Shown in pieces: positions 44,919-53,151 of a stretch of DNA of 64,000 nucleotides (within the stretch, counting starts at the first letter, position 1; every line of letters begins with the position of its first letter). The translations under genes were made by a program, and so were the position numbers. Under the pieces are notes generated by a model. That model saw only the letters and a program-made list of their open reading frames with translations, was not told where the DNA came from and did no database searches. Origin of the DNA: Spirirestis rafaelensis WJT71-NPBG6 (GTDB lineage Bacteria > Cyanobacteriota > Cyanobacteriia > Cyanobacteriales > Nostocaceae); the NCBI GenBank assembly GCA_019359015.1, contig JAHHID010000032.1, positions 1 to 64,000 on the forward strand, read 5' to 3'.

Positions 44919-45458
44919 TTAAACAACAACTTCTTGAGCAACTTTAGGATTTACCCTAGTTAGAATCTGTTGCGCTCGATCAATTTCCTCATCTGTGCCT
45001 GAGACAATCACCATGAACTTACCAGCTTTGATTTCTGTCTCGTACTTCAGGGCTTGCTCTTTGGGAATTCCCAATCCTACAAGGGCACCTACCAGCCCCC
45101 CTGCCACAGCAGATCCTACACCCCCTACAACCATACCTTCGAGCCAACCTGCCAGCACTCCAGCAACGTGTCCAGCTACAATCACAGGGCCGACTCCTGG
45201 AATAAACAGCAAACCAACCCCTGTGAGAATGCCAAATAGTCCACCAAAAAAGCTGCCCCAATACCCTGCTTCTCCGGCTCCAGCTTTAGCCGTATCTTTC
45301 CAGGTGAGAAAGCCACGGATATGTTCAGTGGTTTGATAGTCTTTACCGATGATCGAAATCTTTTGCATATCGAAGCCCGCTTTTTGCAGTTCTAATACGG
45401 CGGTTTCTGCTTCAACATGGGATGGAAAAACTTTCACAGTTTCGTGTTTGCATAACAT
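44919..45458 (-). CDS. Stress-protein-like Gly-rich membrane-associated protein
   Basis: 179 residues with AAGGAG before the ATG. The N-terminal HETVKVFPSHVEAETAVLELQKAGFDMQKISIIGKDY resembles general-stress-protein-17M-like sensors. Residues 60-135 are glycine-rich and hydrophobic (GSFFGGLFGILTGVGLLFI, GVGSAVAGGLVGALVGLGI), probably two membrane hairpins. The C-terminal IKAGKFMVIVSGTDEEIDRAQ is a small ferredoxin-like piece. Proteins of this build are stress-induced in cyanobacteria and other bacteria. Confidence 0.75.
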   Translation of the reverse strand: MLCKHETVKVFPSHVEAETAVLELQKAGFDMQKISIIGKDYQTTEHIRGFLTWKDTAKAGAGEAGYWGSFFGGLFGILTGVGLLFIPGVGPVIVAGHVAGVLAGWLEGMVVGGVGSAVAGGLVGALVGLGIPKEQALKYETEIKAGKFMVIVSGTDEEIDRAQQILTRVNPKVAQEVVV

Positions 45459-45500
45459 AGATTTGACTCCTTATGAGTGAGAATTAAACAGCATTATCTT

Positions 45501-45971
45501 TTAAGTGGACAAGACCTGATCGCACGCAGCGCCTGGATTGCTACCTGAGTGTGTTGGCGTTGGCGTAGCCTCTCGTAGAGAAGCCTTGCCTTCGGCATCG
45601 CTCGCACAGAATTTCTTCAAAATATTGCGAACATGGGTTTTCGCCGTACCTGTACTGATGTACAAATTTTGGGCAATTCCATCATTGCTGTACCCGTCAA
45701 CAATCAGTTGCAATATCTCTAACTCGCGCTCAGTTAACGGTTCAACAGTAAGGATTTGGCTGTATTCTGGTTCGATGGCTCTAATTGCAATTGTTCCAGC
45801 GTGGTTACTGCCATCAGCTTGAACAGGATTTGCGTGTTGAAGCAATCTAGCGACCTCTTGGGCGACAGCAGTAAGTGCATGATTAATAGGAGACTTTCCA
45901 AAAAAGTTACTCTGAGTTGGAACTTTGGAATACTCAAAATCATCTTCAACTAGTAATGACATACGTGTCAT
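45501..45971 (-). CDS. LuxR-type regulator with repeat-disrupted C terminus
   Basis: 156 residues with GAGGATAA before the ATG. The C-terminal GerE HTH reads LTERELEILQLIVDGYSNDG and ISTGTAKTHVRNILKKF, then changes abruptly to CASDAEGKASLREATPTPTH, which comes from an inserted GC-rich repeat (about 45538-45607). Beyond the repeat, another frame still reads RSGLVHLKDNAV and a stop, the normal last helix of this family. Without that helix the DNA-binding domain may be weak. There is no receiver domain. It is the first gene of the minus-strand half of the block. Confidence 0.75.
   Translation of the reverse strand: MTRMSLLVEDDFEYSKVPTQSNFFGKSPINHALTAVAQEVARLLQHANPVQADGSNHAGTIAIRAIEPEYSQILTVEPLTERELEILQLIVDGYSNDGIAQNLYISTGTAKTHVRNILKKFCASDAEGKASLREATPTPTHSGSNPGAACDQVLST
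45538..45607. repeat. GC-rich short repeat inserted in the LuxR gene
   Basis: Contains GGCGTAGCCTCTCGTAGAGA and CCTTCGGCATCGCTCGC, the type of repeat seen elsewhere here near 5285, 29165, 33195, 49195 and 60590. The reading frame on both sides fits a continuous LuxR HTH only if this segment is removed, which shows it is an insertion. Confidence 0.65.
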
Positions 45972-46330
45972 AAAATTATCCTCAACGAAATATTGATTGA
46001 GATTACTGACTCAATTAGTAGATGATCTAAGCTGTTTGAAATACTGAGAAATTATTCTGTTGCCAGAAGACCATGAATAAAAATCAATAACACAATTGAT
46101 CTGACGATGACGTAAAGCCGATCGTGCTGTTGCCAAAACGCGAACATTGATGCGAGCAATGTACATTTTTTTAGATATATCAGGCAGGAATTGGGAAATA
46201 TCAGGTCACGATCAAAGCTCACTGATACTGTATGTTCAACATCAGCATTGAGCATACAACCCTCTTCTTACTCTCTTTGTGTCAAGTAAACTGAAATATT
46301 GCAACTAAATTGCTCTCAATATTTGCCTGA

Positions 46331-46450
46331 ATTAAATATATGCAATTAACTCTAACTTGTCGTCCACTCTAAGTTGAAACTTTTGTACAATAGAATGATT
46401 GATAAATAAGTCCATATATCAATGTAAAGTTGGCTCCAACTAAGGTTGGA
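46331..46450 (-). promoter_or_regulatory. Right copy of the palindrome-plus-box module
   Basis: CTTGTCGTCCACTCT (46356-46370) is the exact complement of the left box at 18707, and TCCAACTAAGGTTGGA (46435-46450) is a palindrome like the left one. Centre-to-box distance is 72 bp in both copies. The module faces inward, towards the LuxR gene at 45971, about 385 bp away. The rest of 45972-46494 shows no gene. Confidence 0.6.
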
Positions 46451-46494
46451 ATCTAAATTCATACTAAAGTTCAATACCTTAGGCACTTACAAGT

Positions 46495-46625
46495 AATAAA
46501 ATATCCAGCCGTGTATTGAAATGGTTGGTTGCGGATAGGGGCATCTAGGTTTGACGGTGAATCAGTCTCAGGAGTCGGTTTACGTCCCGTCGAACTGATG
46601 AACCCGGAGGGCTGGATATTTTATT
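46495..46625. ncRNA. Palindrome-bounded structured element (RNA or recombination site)
   Basis: AATAAAATATCCAGCC (46495-46510) and GGCTGGATATTTTATT (46610-46625) form a perfect 16-bp closing stem around 99 nt. Inside, GACGG (46553) can pair with CCGTC (46587), and ATCAGT (46561) with ACTGAT (46594), an interleaved arrangement that would make a pseudoknot. This points to a structured RNA or a folded DNA site. It lies between the cargo block and the integrase gene. No Rfam family is recognised. Confidence 0.45.
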
Positions 46626-46655
46626 TTTTGGATCTCCCTTAAATTACTACAAAAG

Positions 46656-46692
46656 GGGGTAAAGGGGCTGCCGTCGGCAGCCCCTTTACCCC
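46656..46692 (-). terminator. Very strong 17-bp hairpin downstream of the integrase gene
   Basis: GGGGTAAAGGGGCTGCC (46656-46672) and its exact complement (46676-46692) with loop GTC. It is 53 bp beyond the integrase stop and in that direction is followed by CTTTTGTAG, so it probably terminates integrase transcription. It is flanked by imperfect direct repeats TTATTTTTTGGA(TC/AG)TCCCT at 46621 and 46729, which suggests that the hairpin segment itself was inserted. Confidence 0.6.
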
Positions 46693-46744
46693 ATTGGAAT
46701 GATTATCCTTATTGATAATGGCATAATTTATTTTTTGGAAGTCC

Positions 46745-47740
46745 CTAATTACCTTTACCCCGCCCCCTATAAGGTACATCCAGCAAATCAACCGCCCGTT
46801 TCTTCGCCGCTTCAGATCGCCTATCATACTTACTCGTAGTGTTTGGCGACGCATGACCTGCAAGGTGAGCTACAGTCACAATATCCGCACCTGCATCTAA
46901 TAAATTACCAATAAAAGTTCTTCTAAAATCGTGCGGCGTAAACCCCTCGACACCCGCACGTTCCCCCCGTCGCTGCAAAGCCCGCAATACCCCCTGCTCG
47001 CTCATCCGTCTTGGTATAATTTTATGTCCCTTATCCAACGGATAAAACAACGCTCCCGCCTCTTTCCCCCTGATAAGCAACCAATCTTGTACAGCCCGTA
47101 CACTAGCTAATGGTAAGTATACAATTCGCTCCGAACGCCCCTTAGCTTCGCGGATAGTCAGCGACCGACCGCGCGGCTTAAAATCGCTCAAATCAAGGTG
47201 CGCGATTTCACTACGGCGCAACCCCACCGTCAAAACTCCCAGCAGCGCCGCATCCCTCGCCCCCAAATTTGAGTTATCCCGTATACAATCATCCCATAAT
47301 GCAGTAATTTCCTCCGGATCAAGGGATCGCCCTTTCAGTAAACTCTTCCCCCGCACAGATTCAATATCAGTCGCTCGTCCATACTCCGACGTGGACATCA
47401 ACCCCAACCGCCATGCTTCCTTTAAAGTTCGCCGCAACGCACATAACATCTTGTTAGCCATTGCCGGACTGTATTTTTCCATTAACACCGACCTAACCGC
47501 AGCCGTGTGTTGGTATCTTAGTTTCGACCAATCAATAGTTGTTGCATCGCAAGCATCGTTAGTGAGGAGTTTCGCTATATTATTGAGAGCTTCGCGCATC
47601 GTGCGTCGGGAACCTTCACCCAAGGATCGCAAGTAAACCTCAGCTGGGTGTAAAGTTAACGGTACCGGTAAGGGATACGCCAGCGACTCCGGGTTGAAAT
47701 TAAAATTGGCGATCTGGTGGTGGATGTTCACCTTCTTCAA
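46745..47740 (-). CDS. Tyrosine recombinase / site-specific integrase
   Basis: 331 residues. The N-terminal core-binding domain (RSLGEGSRRTMREALNNIAK) is followed by the catalytic domain, with Arg in LTVGLRRSEIAHLDLSDF, HDFRRTF (His-x-x-Arg), LAGHASPNTTSKYDRR (His and the nucleophilic Tyr) and the expected basic C terminus. It is complete in length. It is adjacent to two structured repeats and just outside the cargo block, so it may have moved the block or resolve plasmid multimers. The 320-bp gap upstream (47741-48060) contains no clear feature. Confidence 0.92.
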   Translation of the reverse strand: MKKVNIHHQIANFNFNPESLAYPLPVPLTLHPAEVYLRSLGEGSRRTMREALNNIAKLLTNDACDATTIDWSKLRYQHTAAVRSVLMEKYSPAMANKMLCALRRTLKEAWRLGLMSTSEYGRATDIESVRGKSLLKGRSLDPEEITALWDDCIRDNSNLGARDAALLGVLTVGLRRSEIAHLDLSDFKPRGRSLTIREAKGRSERIVYLPLASVRAVQDWLLIRGKEAGALFYPLDKGHKIIPRRMSEQGVLRALQRRGERAGVEGFTPHDFRRTFIGNLLDAGADIVTVAHLAGHASPNTTSKYDRRSEAAKKRAVDLLDVPYRGRGKGN

Positions 47741-48060
47741 GTTTTGAGGTTTTAAAACATATCGTCTGCTAAATCCAGCTTAATTCACTCTTCATTCGAG
47801 TCGAGGATTTTTTACGCCCACACCACACCCAAAATGGTTGCGAGAATGTCTTTTCTCTCTACCTATTTGGGGTGAAAGTCGCTTCACGCTGAAATTTTGG
47901 AAAGAAGAAGTGAAATCGGCACTTGCCTCCACGAGATAGTTTATAAGCAGGCAACTTAAAATAAACAAGTGGTATCGGTTAGGCTGCTTTCACTCCACTT
48001 ATATGATCTGAGTAAATCTTTGCACAACCCGCTTGCTGCAAGGCATCCATCAACTCTCGG

Positions 48061-51000
48061 TTATACCCCAATCAACTCCAGTAACGCCTCTGTCGATATC
48101 TTGCCACTGATATCAGTACCTTCCAGCAGACTGTCTGCCAAATCTCGCTTGTGCTGATGCAAGTCCACAATCTTATCTTCAATAGTATCTTTCGCTACTA
48201 GGCGATAGATAGTCACCGGGCGTTGTTGACCGATGCGATGGGCACGGTCTGAGGCTTGGTCTTCGACGGCGGGATTCCACCAGGGGTCCATGTGAATGAC
48301 GTAATCAGCGGCAGTAAGATTGAGACCAGTACCGCCCGCCTTCAGGCTAATCAAAAACACATCTCCTGACCCAGCCTGGAAAGCATCCACCCGTTTTTTA
48401 CGCTCTGGAGCTGGGGTACTGCCGTCTAAGTATTGATAATTAATACCTTGCTTATCCAGATAATCGCGGATGATGTGCAAATGGTCAACAAACTGACTAA
48501 ACACCAAAGCCTTATGCCGATTCTCCAGTAAATCCCCCAGCACCTCAGCAAAAAGGTGCAATTTCGAGCTGGATAGTTCAGTGTCAGGCATCACCAGACT
48601 AGGATTACAACAAGCGCGGCGGAGTCTCATAATTTCTGCCAGCACTTGCAGATGTTTGTGGCCAGCAGTTGCCTCACTTTCCGTCAGTTTAGATATTGCC
48701 TCACGGCGCAACGCTTCATAGAAAGCCATTTCCTCCCGACTCAACTCCACATGTAACAGAATTTCGGTACGATTCGGCAATTCTTCCAGCACCTGATTTT
48801 TCAGGCGACGCAACAGAAATGGTTGAATGAGTTTTTTCAGTTTGTTGCGTGCAAGTTTATCTTGAAATTTCTCAATGGGGATAGCAAAGCGTTGATTGAA
48901 GCTTTCAAAGGAACCCAGTAACCCAGGATTAATAAAGCGGAACAAATTCCACAGTTCGCCGAGGTGGTTCTCAATCGGAGTCCCGGTGGTAATCAGTTTG
49001 AAACTACCTTTGAGGTTCATTGCAGCCTGAGAACGTTTGGTGGTCATATTTTTGATTGCCTGGGCTTCATCCAGCACAATCGTTTGCCACTGCACCATAG
49101 AGAGCATTTGGGATACTTCTTCCTGTTGCAAAAGACCGTAGCTGCACACCAACATATCAAATGGTTGCAAGTTGTTGAGTAATTGCTGGCGACTCGCCGT
49201 AGGCGACGCTTCGCGAACGCTCCCACCAAATTGCACGATATTAAGAGTAGGGGCAAATCTCTGCGCCTCACTCACCCAATTCATACACACCGAAGTGGGG
49301 GCAACAATCAGGGTTGGCCCTGATTGAGCGTTTCTGAGGATAACAGCCAATGCCTGCACGGTCTTACCGAGTCCCATTTGGTCTGCCAAGCAGGCTCCCA
49401 CACCCCAGTGTGCCAGACGCGCCAGCCAACTGAACCCTTCCATTTGGTAGTCGCGCAGGGAAGCTTGGAACGTAGAGGGGAGTTTTGGTTGGAGGCTTTG
49501 CACTTCCTTGAGACGCTCGATGTGTGCCTTCCAGTGTTTGTCTGCTTTCACCTTGCCCACGGAGTCTACGAAATCCTCTAAGCCTAATGTTGCCAAGGGG
49601 TGAAAGCGTATACCTTTACTATGTTTTTCTGAAAACGCCCGCAATTCATCAAGACGTTTGCGAAACGCTTGGGTTAAAGCCAGGAATTGACCGTCACCAA
49701 GGGGGATAAAACGACTTGGGGTTTTATCCAATAGTTCTAGTAGTTGCTGCATATCCAGCACTAGGTCTTTATCCAGTTTCAATTCGCCAGTGGCAGCAAA
49801 CCAGTCCTGCTGGCGTTGAATAGTCATCTGAAAATCTTTGAGGTCAGCTTGGTGCTTGACACGCAGTTTTTCTCCTTCCGGCCATTCCAGTACTACAGTG
49901 TCCAAGAGTGCTTGGAGTTGTAGCAGCAGTTCCAAACAGTCTTCTGGATCTTCTATGAGCCATTCACCATCTTGTTCTTCAGCACGAGTCAAGGTGGGAC
50001 AGGCTTTTATGGCGGCATTGGCAAGCTGCTTCTCTTCATGCAGATTTCGTCTGGTTTGCAGCCGCTTGCCGTCAATCTCTGCAATTACAGTCTCACCTCC
50101 CGTACCTGGGCGGTAGTAGGGGCCACCTTGGGCAAAGGGACGAGATAGCAGGGATACTTTCAATCCGGCATTGGCAGGCAACAGGTGAATATGGGGTATA
50201 GTTTGGGCTGGTACAACTTCTGCTCCCTCCATTCCACCACCGATGTCAGAATGCACGGTGACGATTCCAGAGACAGCATTGATGGCGGCTAAGACTTGCT
50301 TCTCAGCAGTAGCAGGGACTAAGAGCCGATTTTCCTTGCCGATAATCTCGGCAATGCGTCGATGTTCGGTACTAATTTCAATTACCTTGATGCGGGTTGG
50401 GGTTTCCTTGACAGTGAGGATATTCTGTGATGCCTCTAGTTTGGGAGAAAATTCTAAAGTTAAGCGATCTCGTCTGCCTTTTTTGACAATTAGTTCCGGT
50501 TCTCCCTTGACAATTTCCACGCGGGTGGTTGGTGCATCTTCCCAAAATACCAAGGGGTGTCCAATTAATGCAGAGATTGCCTTGGCGCTGAAAGTATACT
50601 CAGTTTTGCCGTGATATCCGTAGTCGTAAGAAGTAAATGTTTCAATGCAGCCACATACCCGGATATCCTGGGGCGTGAGATAATCAAACTCACCCAGGTG
50701 AGCGCTTAAACGCTTGATGGCTATCGGGCGACCTTTACTCCACTCGCCTTTGGCGTTAACCTTTTGTTCGCGGGGTTGTAAGACACATTTGCTGGGGTAG
50801 AAAGTAATAAACCATGCCAAGCGCAGTTCTGCTTCAGCTTTTACAGGTGCTTGCGGTTCCTTCTGGAGATTTGCCAGTGCGTTTAAGCACATCTCCCAAG
50901 GTTCTTGTGGCTGCATCACGTCAATAATGCTGTCTATACCGATATCTTCGCCCAGGATTTCTGCCTGGGTTTCATAGCTACTGTTCGGTTTGAGTCGGGA

Positions 51001-52332
51001 TAATAGTTCTGCACTCTCCATCGCCAGCCAGTGATAACCAGATGCCACAGCTTGCTGGTAGAATTCCTCTAACAATCTGGGCAGGTGCTTTTTGGCTCTG
51101 TCGGCATCTACCCAGTAATGGCACAGAGCGAAAAACAGGGTTTCTAGGCTGTTATGTTCTTCAGGGAATAAGATACGGTTGCTGAGGATGAATTCTTTTT
51201 GCGCGATGTCGCCTAATTGGACTTGCAGCAAGATTTTCAACTGTGCATAAATCGACCTCAGCCAATGGTCTGACTGACGTGCAAGCAGACTGGTGTAATC
51301 AAGTGCTTCTTGGAGACTATCCCGCGAACCATCTTTTAACAGTGCTAAGATAAAAAACAAGCCGCCCATAGTGCTAAAATACACCTGACGCTTGCCTGTG
51401 GCTTTCTTGAGGGATTTGATCCCAGCAGTGTAATCAGCAAGCGATCGCTGATTATCGCCACGTAAAAAATTCAACCAACCCTTGTATACGGCGGCTTCCG
51501 CTCGATAATCGTCGGATATGCACTCCAAACTCTCTTCTGCTTCTTGTATACAACCTCGTAGCAGCAGTTGTTCTGTCAAAATTAGGTGCAAGTAATCTGA
51601 GGAATGTCCAGCGACTGTAGCGCATTCTTCTTGAAGTAGGGCAAAGGCTTCATCGGCGGGAGAACATAAGAGCGCTGCATTGATGAGGATGATAGATATG
51701 CAGTTGTCATACAATTCTTGTGGCAGGGTGCGAAACCAATCTGCATCGAATGGGTTAGTGCAAATCTCCTCGAAGATATTTTCTAGAGATATCTTATCTT
51801 TGTTGTAGCGATTGTATTTGTTATATTCTTCAACTTGTTTTTGAATAAAACTGAGATTATGGCTGTAAAAGCCAATACGGACTTCTCTGATAAATTGGCT
51901 TTCTCTTGTGAAATACAGTGGCCCATCTTGCCAACGAGCTTTTACTCCTAACTTATCATGCACGGTTTTTGCCATGACTTCAAAACATCCGGCTTTCACT
52001 GCCGAGCGAGTAGCAATCTCTACCAGTAACGGATGGCACTGAGGCCCCTGTCCTTGTTCTTGAACCAGCAAGCCTGCTGCTAGCAATCCATCAATATAGG
52101 GCTTTAATGTAGCGTTAGTGAAAGGCTTGTAATTTTGATCGCGTGCACCGATGTAATTCAAACAGTCTAAGAACGAAGTTCTGTTGATCGGTTCGTAAAT
52201 TACCGAGAACAATTGAACAATCTTTTCTTCTAGTGGTGGTAGCTGACGGTACGTTTGGGCGAGTTGCGTTTGTAGTTTTTGGTTATCAGCCTCAGAATCG
52301 GTCATGGTAATTATCGGGCGCGTTACATCCAC
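48061..52332 (-). CDS. SNF2-family helicase with large N-terminal region
   Basis: 1423 residues. Residues ~1-560 are helical and TPR-like without known catalytic motifs; a linker region follows. The C-terminal ~470 residues are a full Swi2/Snf2 ATPase: LADQMGLGKTVQALAVIL (motif I, ~987), VLDEAQAIKN (~1088), TTGTPIENHLGELWNLFRFI, LVFSQFVDH, SLKAGGTGLNLTAADYVIH and DQASDRAHRIGQQRPV. It probably translocates on double-stranded DNA. VREASPTASRQQ near 49200 derives from a short repeat insertion. An alternative start is ATG 52305. No partner of a known defence system is adjacent. Confidence 0.9.
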   Translation of the reverse strand: MDVTRPIITMTDSEADNQKLQTQLAQTYRQLPPLEEKIVQLFSVIYEPINRTSFLDCLNYIGARDQNYKPFTNATLKPYIDGLLAAGLLVQEQGQGPQCHPLLVEIATRSAVKAGCFEVMAKTVHDKLGVKARWQDGPLYFTRESQFIREVRIGFYSHNLSFIQKQVEEYNKYNRYNKDKISLENIFEEICTNPFDADWFRTLPQELYDNCISIILINAALLCSPADEAFALLQEECATVAGHSSDYLHLILTEQLLLRGCIQEAEESLECISDDYRAEAAVYKGWLNFLRGDNQRSLADYTAGIKSLKKATGKRQVYFSTMGGLFFILALLKDGSRDSLQEALDYTSLLARQSDHWLRSIYAQLKILLQVQLGDIAQKEFILSNRILFPEEHNSLETLFFALCHYWVDADRAKKHLPRLLEEFYQQAVASGYHWLAMESAELLSRLKPNSSYETQAEILGEDIGIDSIIDVMQPQEPWEMCLNALANLQKEPQAPVKAEAELRLAWFITFYPSKCVLQPREQKVNAKGEWSKGRPIAIKRLSAHLGEFDYLTPQDIRVCGCIETFTSYDYGYHGKTEYTFSAKAISALIGHPLVFWEDAPTTRVEIVKGEPELIVKKGRRDRLTLEFSPKLEASQNILTVKETPTRIKVIEISTEHRRIAEIIGKENRLLVPATAEKQVLAAINAVSGIVTVHSDIGGGMEGAEVVPAQTIPHIHLLPANAGLKVSLLSRPFAQGGPYYRPGTGGETVIAEIDGKRLQTRRNLHEEKQLANAAIKACPTLTRAEEQDGEWLIEDPEDCLELLLQLQALLDTVVLEWPEGEKLRVKHQADLKDFQMTIQRQQDWFAATGELKLDKDLVLDMQQLLELLDKTPSRFIPLGDGQFLALTQAFRKRLDELRAFSEKHSKGIRFHPLATLGLEDFVDSVGKVKADKHWKAHIERLKEVQSLQPKLPSTFQASLRDYQMEGFSWLARLAHWGVGACLADQMGLGKTVQALAVILRNAQSGPTLIVAPTSVCMNWVSEAQRFAPTLNIVQFGGSVREASPTASRQQLLNNLQPFDMLVCSYGLLQQEEVSQMLSMVQWQTIVLDEAQAIKNMTTKRSQAAMNLKGSFKLITTGTPIENHLGELWNLFRFINPGLLGSFESFNQRFAIPIEKFQDKLARNKLKKLIQPFLLRRLKNQVLEELPNRTEILLHVELSREEMAFYEALRREAISKLTESEATAGHKHLQVLAEIMRLRRACCNPSLVMPDTELSSSKLHLFAEVLGDLLENRHKALVFSQFVDHLHIIRDYLDKQGINYQYLDGSTPAPERKKRVDAFQAGSGDVFLISLKAGGTGLNLTAADYVIHMDPWWNPAVEDQASDRAHRIGQQRPVTIYRLVAKDTIEDKIVDLHQHKRDLADSLLEGTDISGKISTEALLELIGV

Positions 52333-52611
52333 TCATGATAAATTTTTGTACCGTTAGGGTATTTTACATCCATAACGTACCAGTTGTTCTTAGGCGAACG
52401 CAAAACGATATCCGCATCACCCCACTTTTTGAGCTAGACATTTTAGGGAAAACCGTACCCAATAAATTCGTATTGTTACTACCTTTTATTCAGTCAAAAT
52501 TTAGGTGCGGTAATCCTGAATTTAAGAAGTGCGATTAACCGTATTTCCAGTTTTTCGAGCACGTACAATTTTTGCTAAATGTTACGTTCTCTCCTTTTTC
52601 AACAGTCACGT

Positions 52612-52731
52612 TGCCAATAACGTTATTGGCAGATGAAAATGCATGAAGTAATTTGATGGCGATAATTGCCAATAACGTTATTGGCAGATGAAAATGCATG
52701 AAGTGATTTGATGGGGATGGGGTGGTCAAGG
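52612..52731. repeat. Two 55-bp tandem units each holding the AACGTT palindrome
   Basis: TGCCAATAACGTTATTGGCA at 52612-52631 and 52667-52686, each followed by GATGAAAATGCATGAAGT and ATTTGATGG. The 20-bp palindrome is the same one repeated in parB. They lie between the SNF2 and relaxase genes, with ACATGGTGGACTA direct repeats just after (52739-52765). This could be a secondary ParB-binding site. Confidence 0.75.
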
Positions 52732-52955
52732 GACGGACACATGGTGGACTACACATGGTGGACTAAAAGAATTACGAACTCACGGAAGGAATGAAATTTT
52801 CTGGGGAGAGCCTTCTTCCATAACCGCATCCCTCTTCTAGGCTCCACTCCTCTTGATTTTAAGAGGTTCCAACTTCAAGGGAAGCGATGCCTGGCGTTGT
52901 GCGTCGGCTTCACTTCTCAATCGCGGAGACGCTGCGGCGAGTCGGGACCGCGAGC

Positions 52956-53053
52956 CAAATGGGGACAGGCTTCTCCTTCAAAGACGCAAGCGCGAACATC
53001 AAAAATAGTCGTGGGGAAAAAGCGGAACGACATTACAAGCCTGTCCCCATTTG
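52956..53053. mobile_element. Palindromic element with covarying ends, copy A
   Basis: CAAATGGGGACAGGCTT (52956-52972) and its exact complement (53037-53053) bound a 64-bp core (from TCTCCTTCAAAGACGCAAGC). The core matches copy B at 57239 in reverse orientation, but the outer 17 bp differ, yet remain perfectly self-complementary. It is in the gap between the SNF2 and relaxase genes. Confidence 0.75.
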
Positions 53054-53151
53054 TCGTGGGTTTTTGCAAGGCTCTCCTGGACGCTTTTTGATCTGCCAAC
53101 GGCGGTACTATAAGAGACCATCGCCTGCAATTGTTCCCATCCAACAACCCA

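Noticed and set aside
46052-46255. 67-codon minus-strand frame upstream of the LuxR gene
   Set aside because: No Shine-Dalgarno or motif, and it lies in an AT-rich leader region; no support for a gene.
46495-46625. Hammerhead ribozyme, because CTGATGA and GAAA both occur
   Set aside because: The bases next to these boxes do not pair to form the required stem II, so the core cannot fold in any of the three circular permutations.
46495-46625. Retron or integron attC site
   Set aside because: No reverse transcriptase gene is nearby, and the GTTRRRY core sites expected at attC ends are missing.
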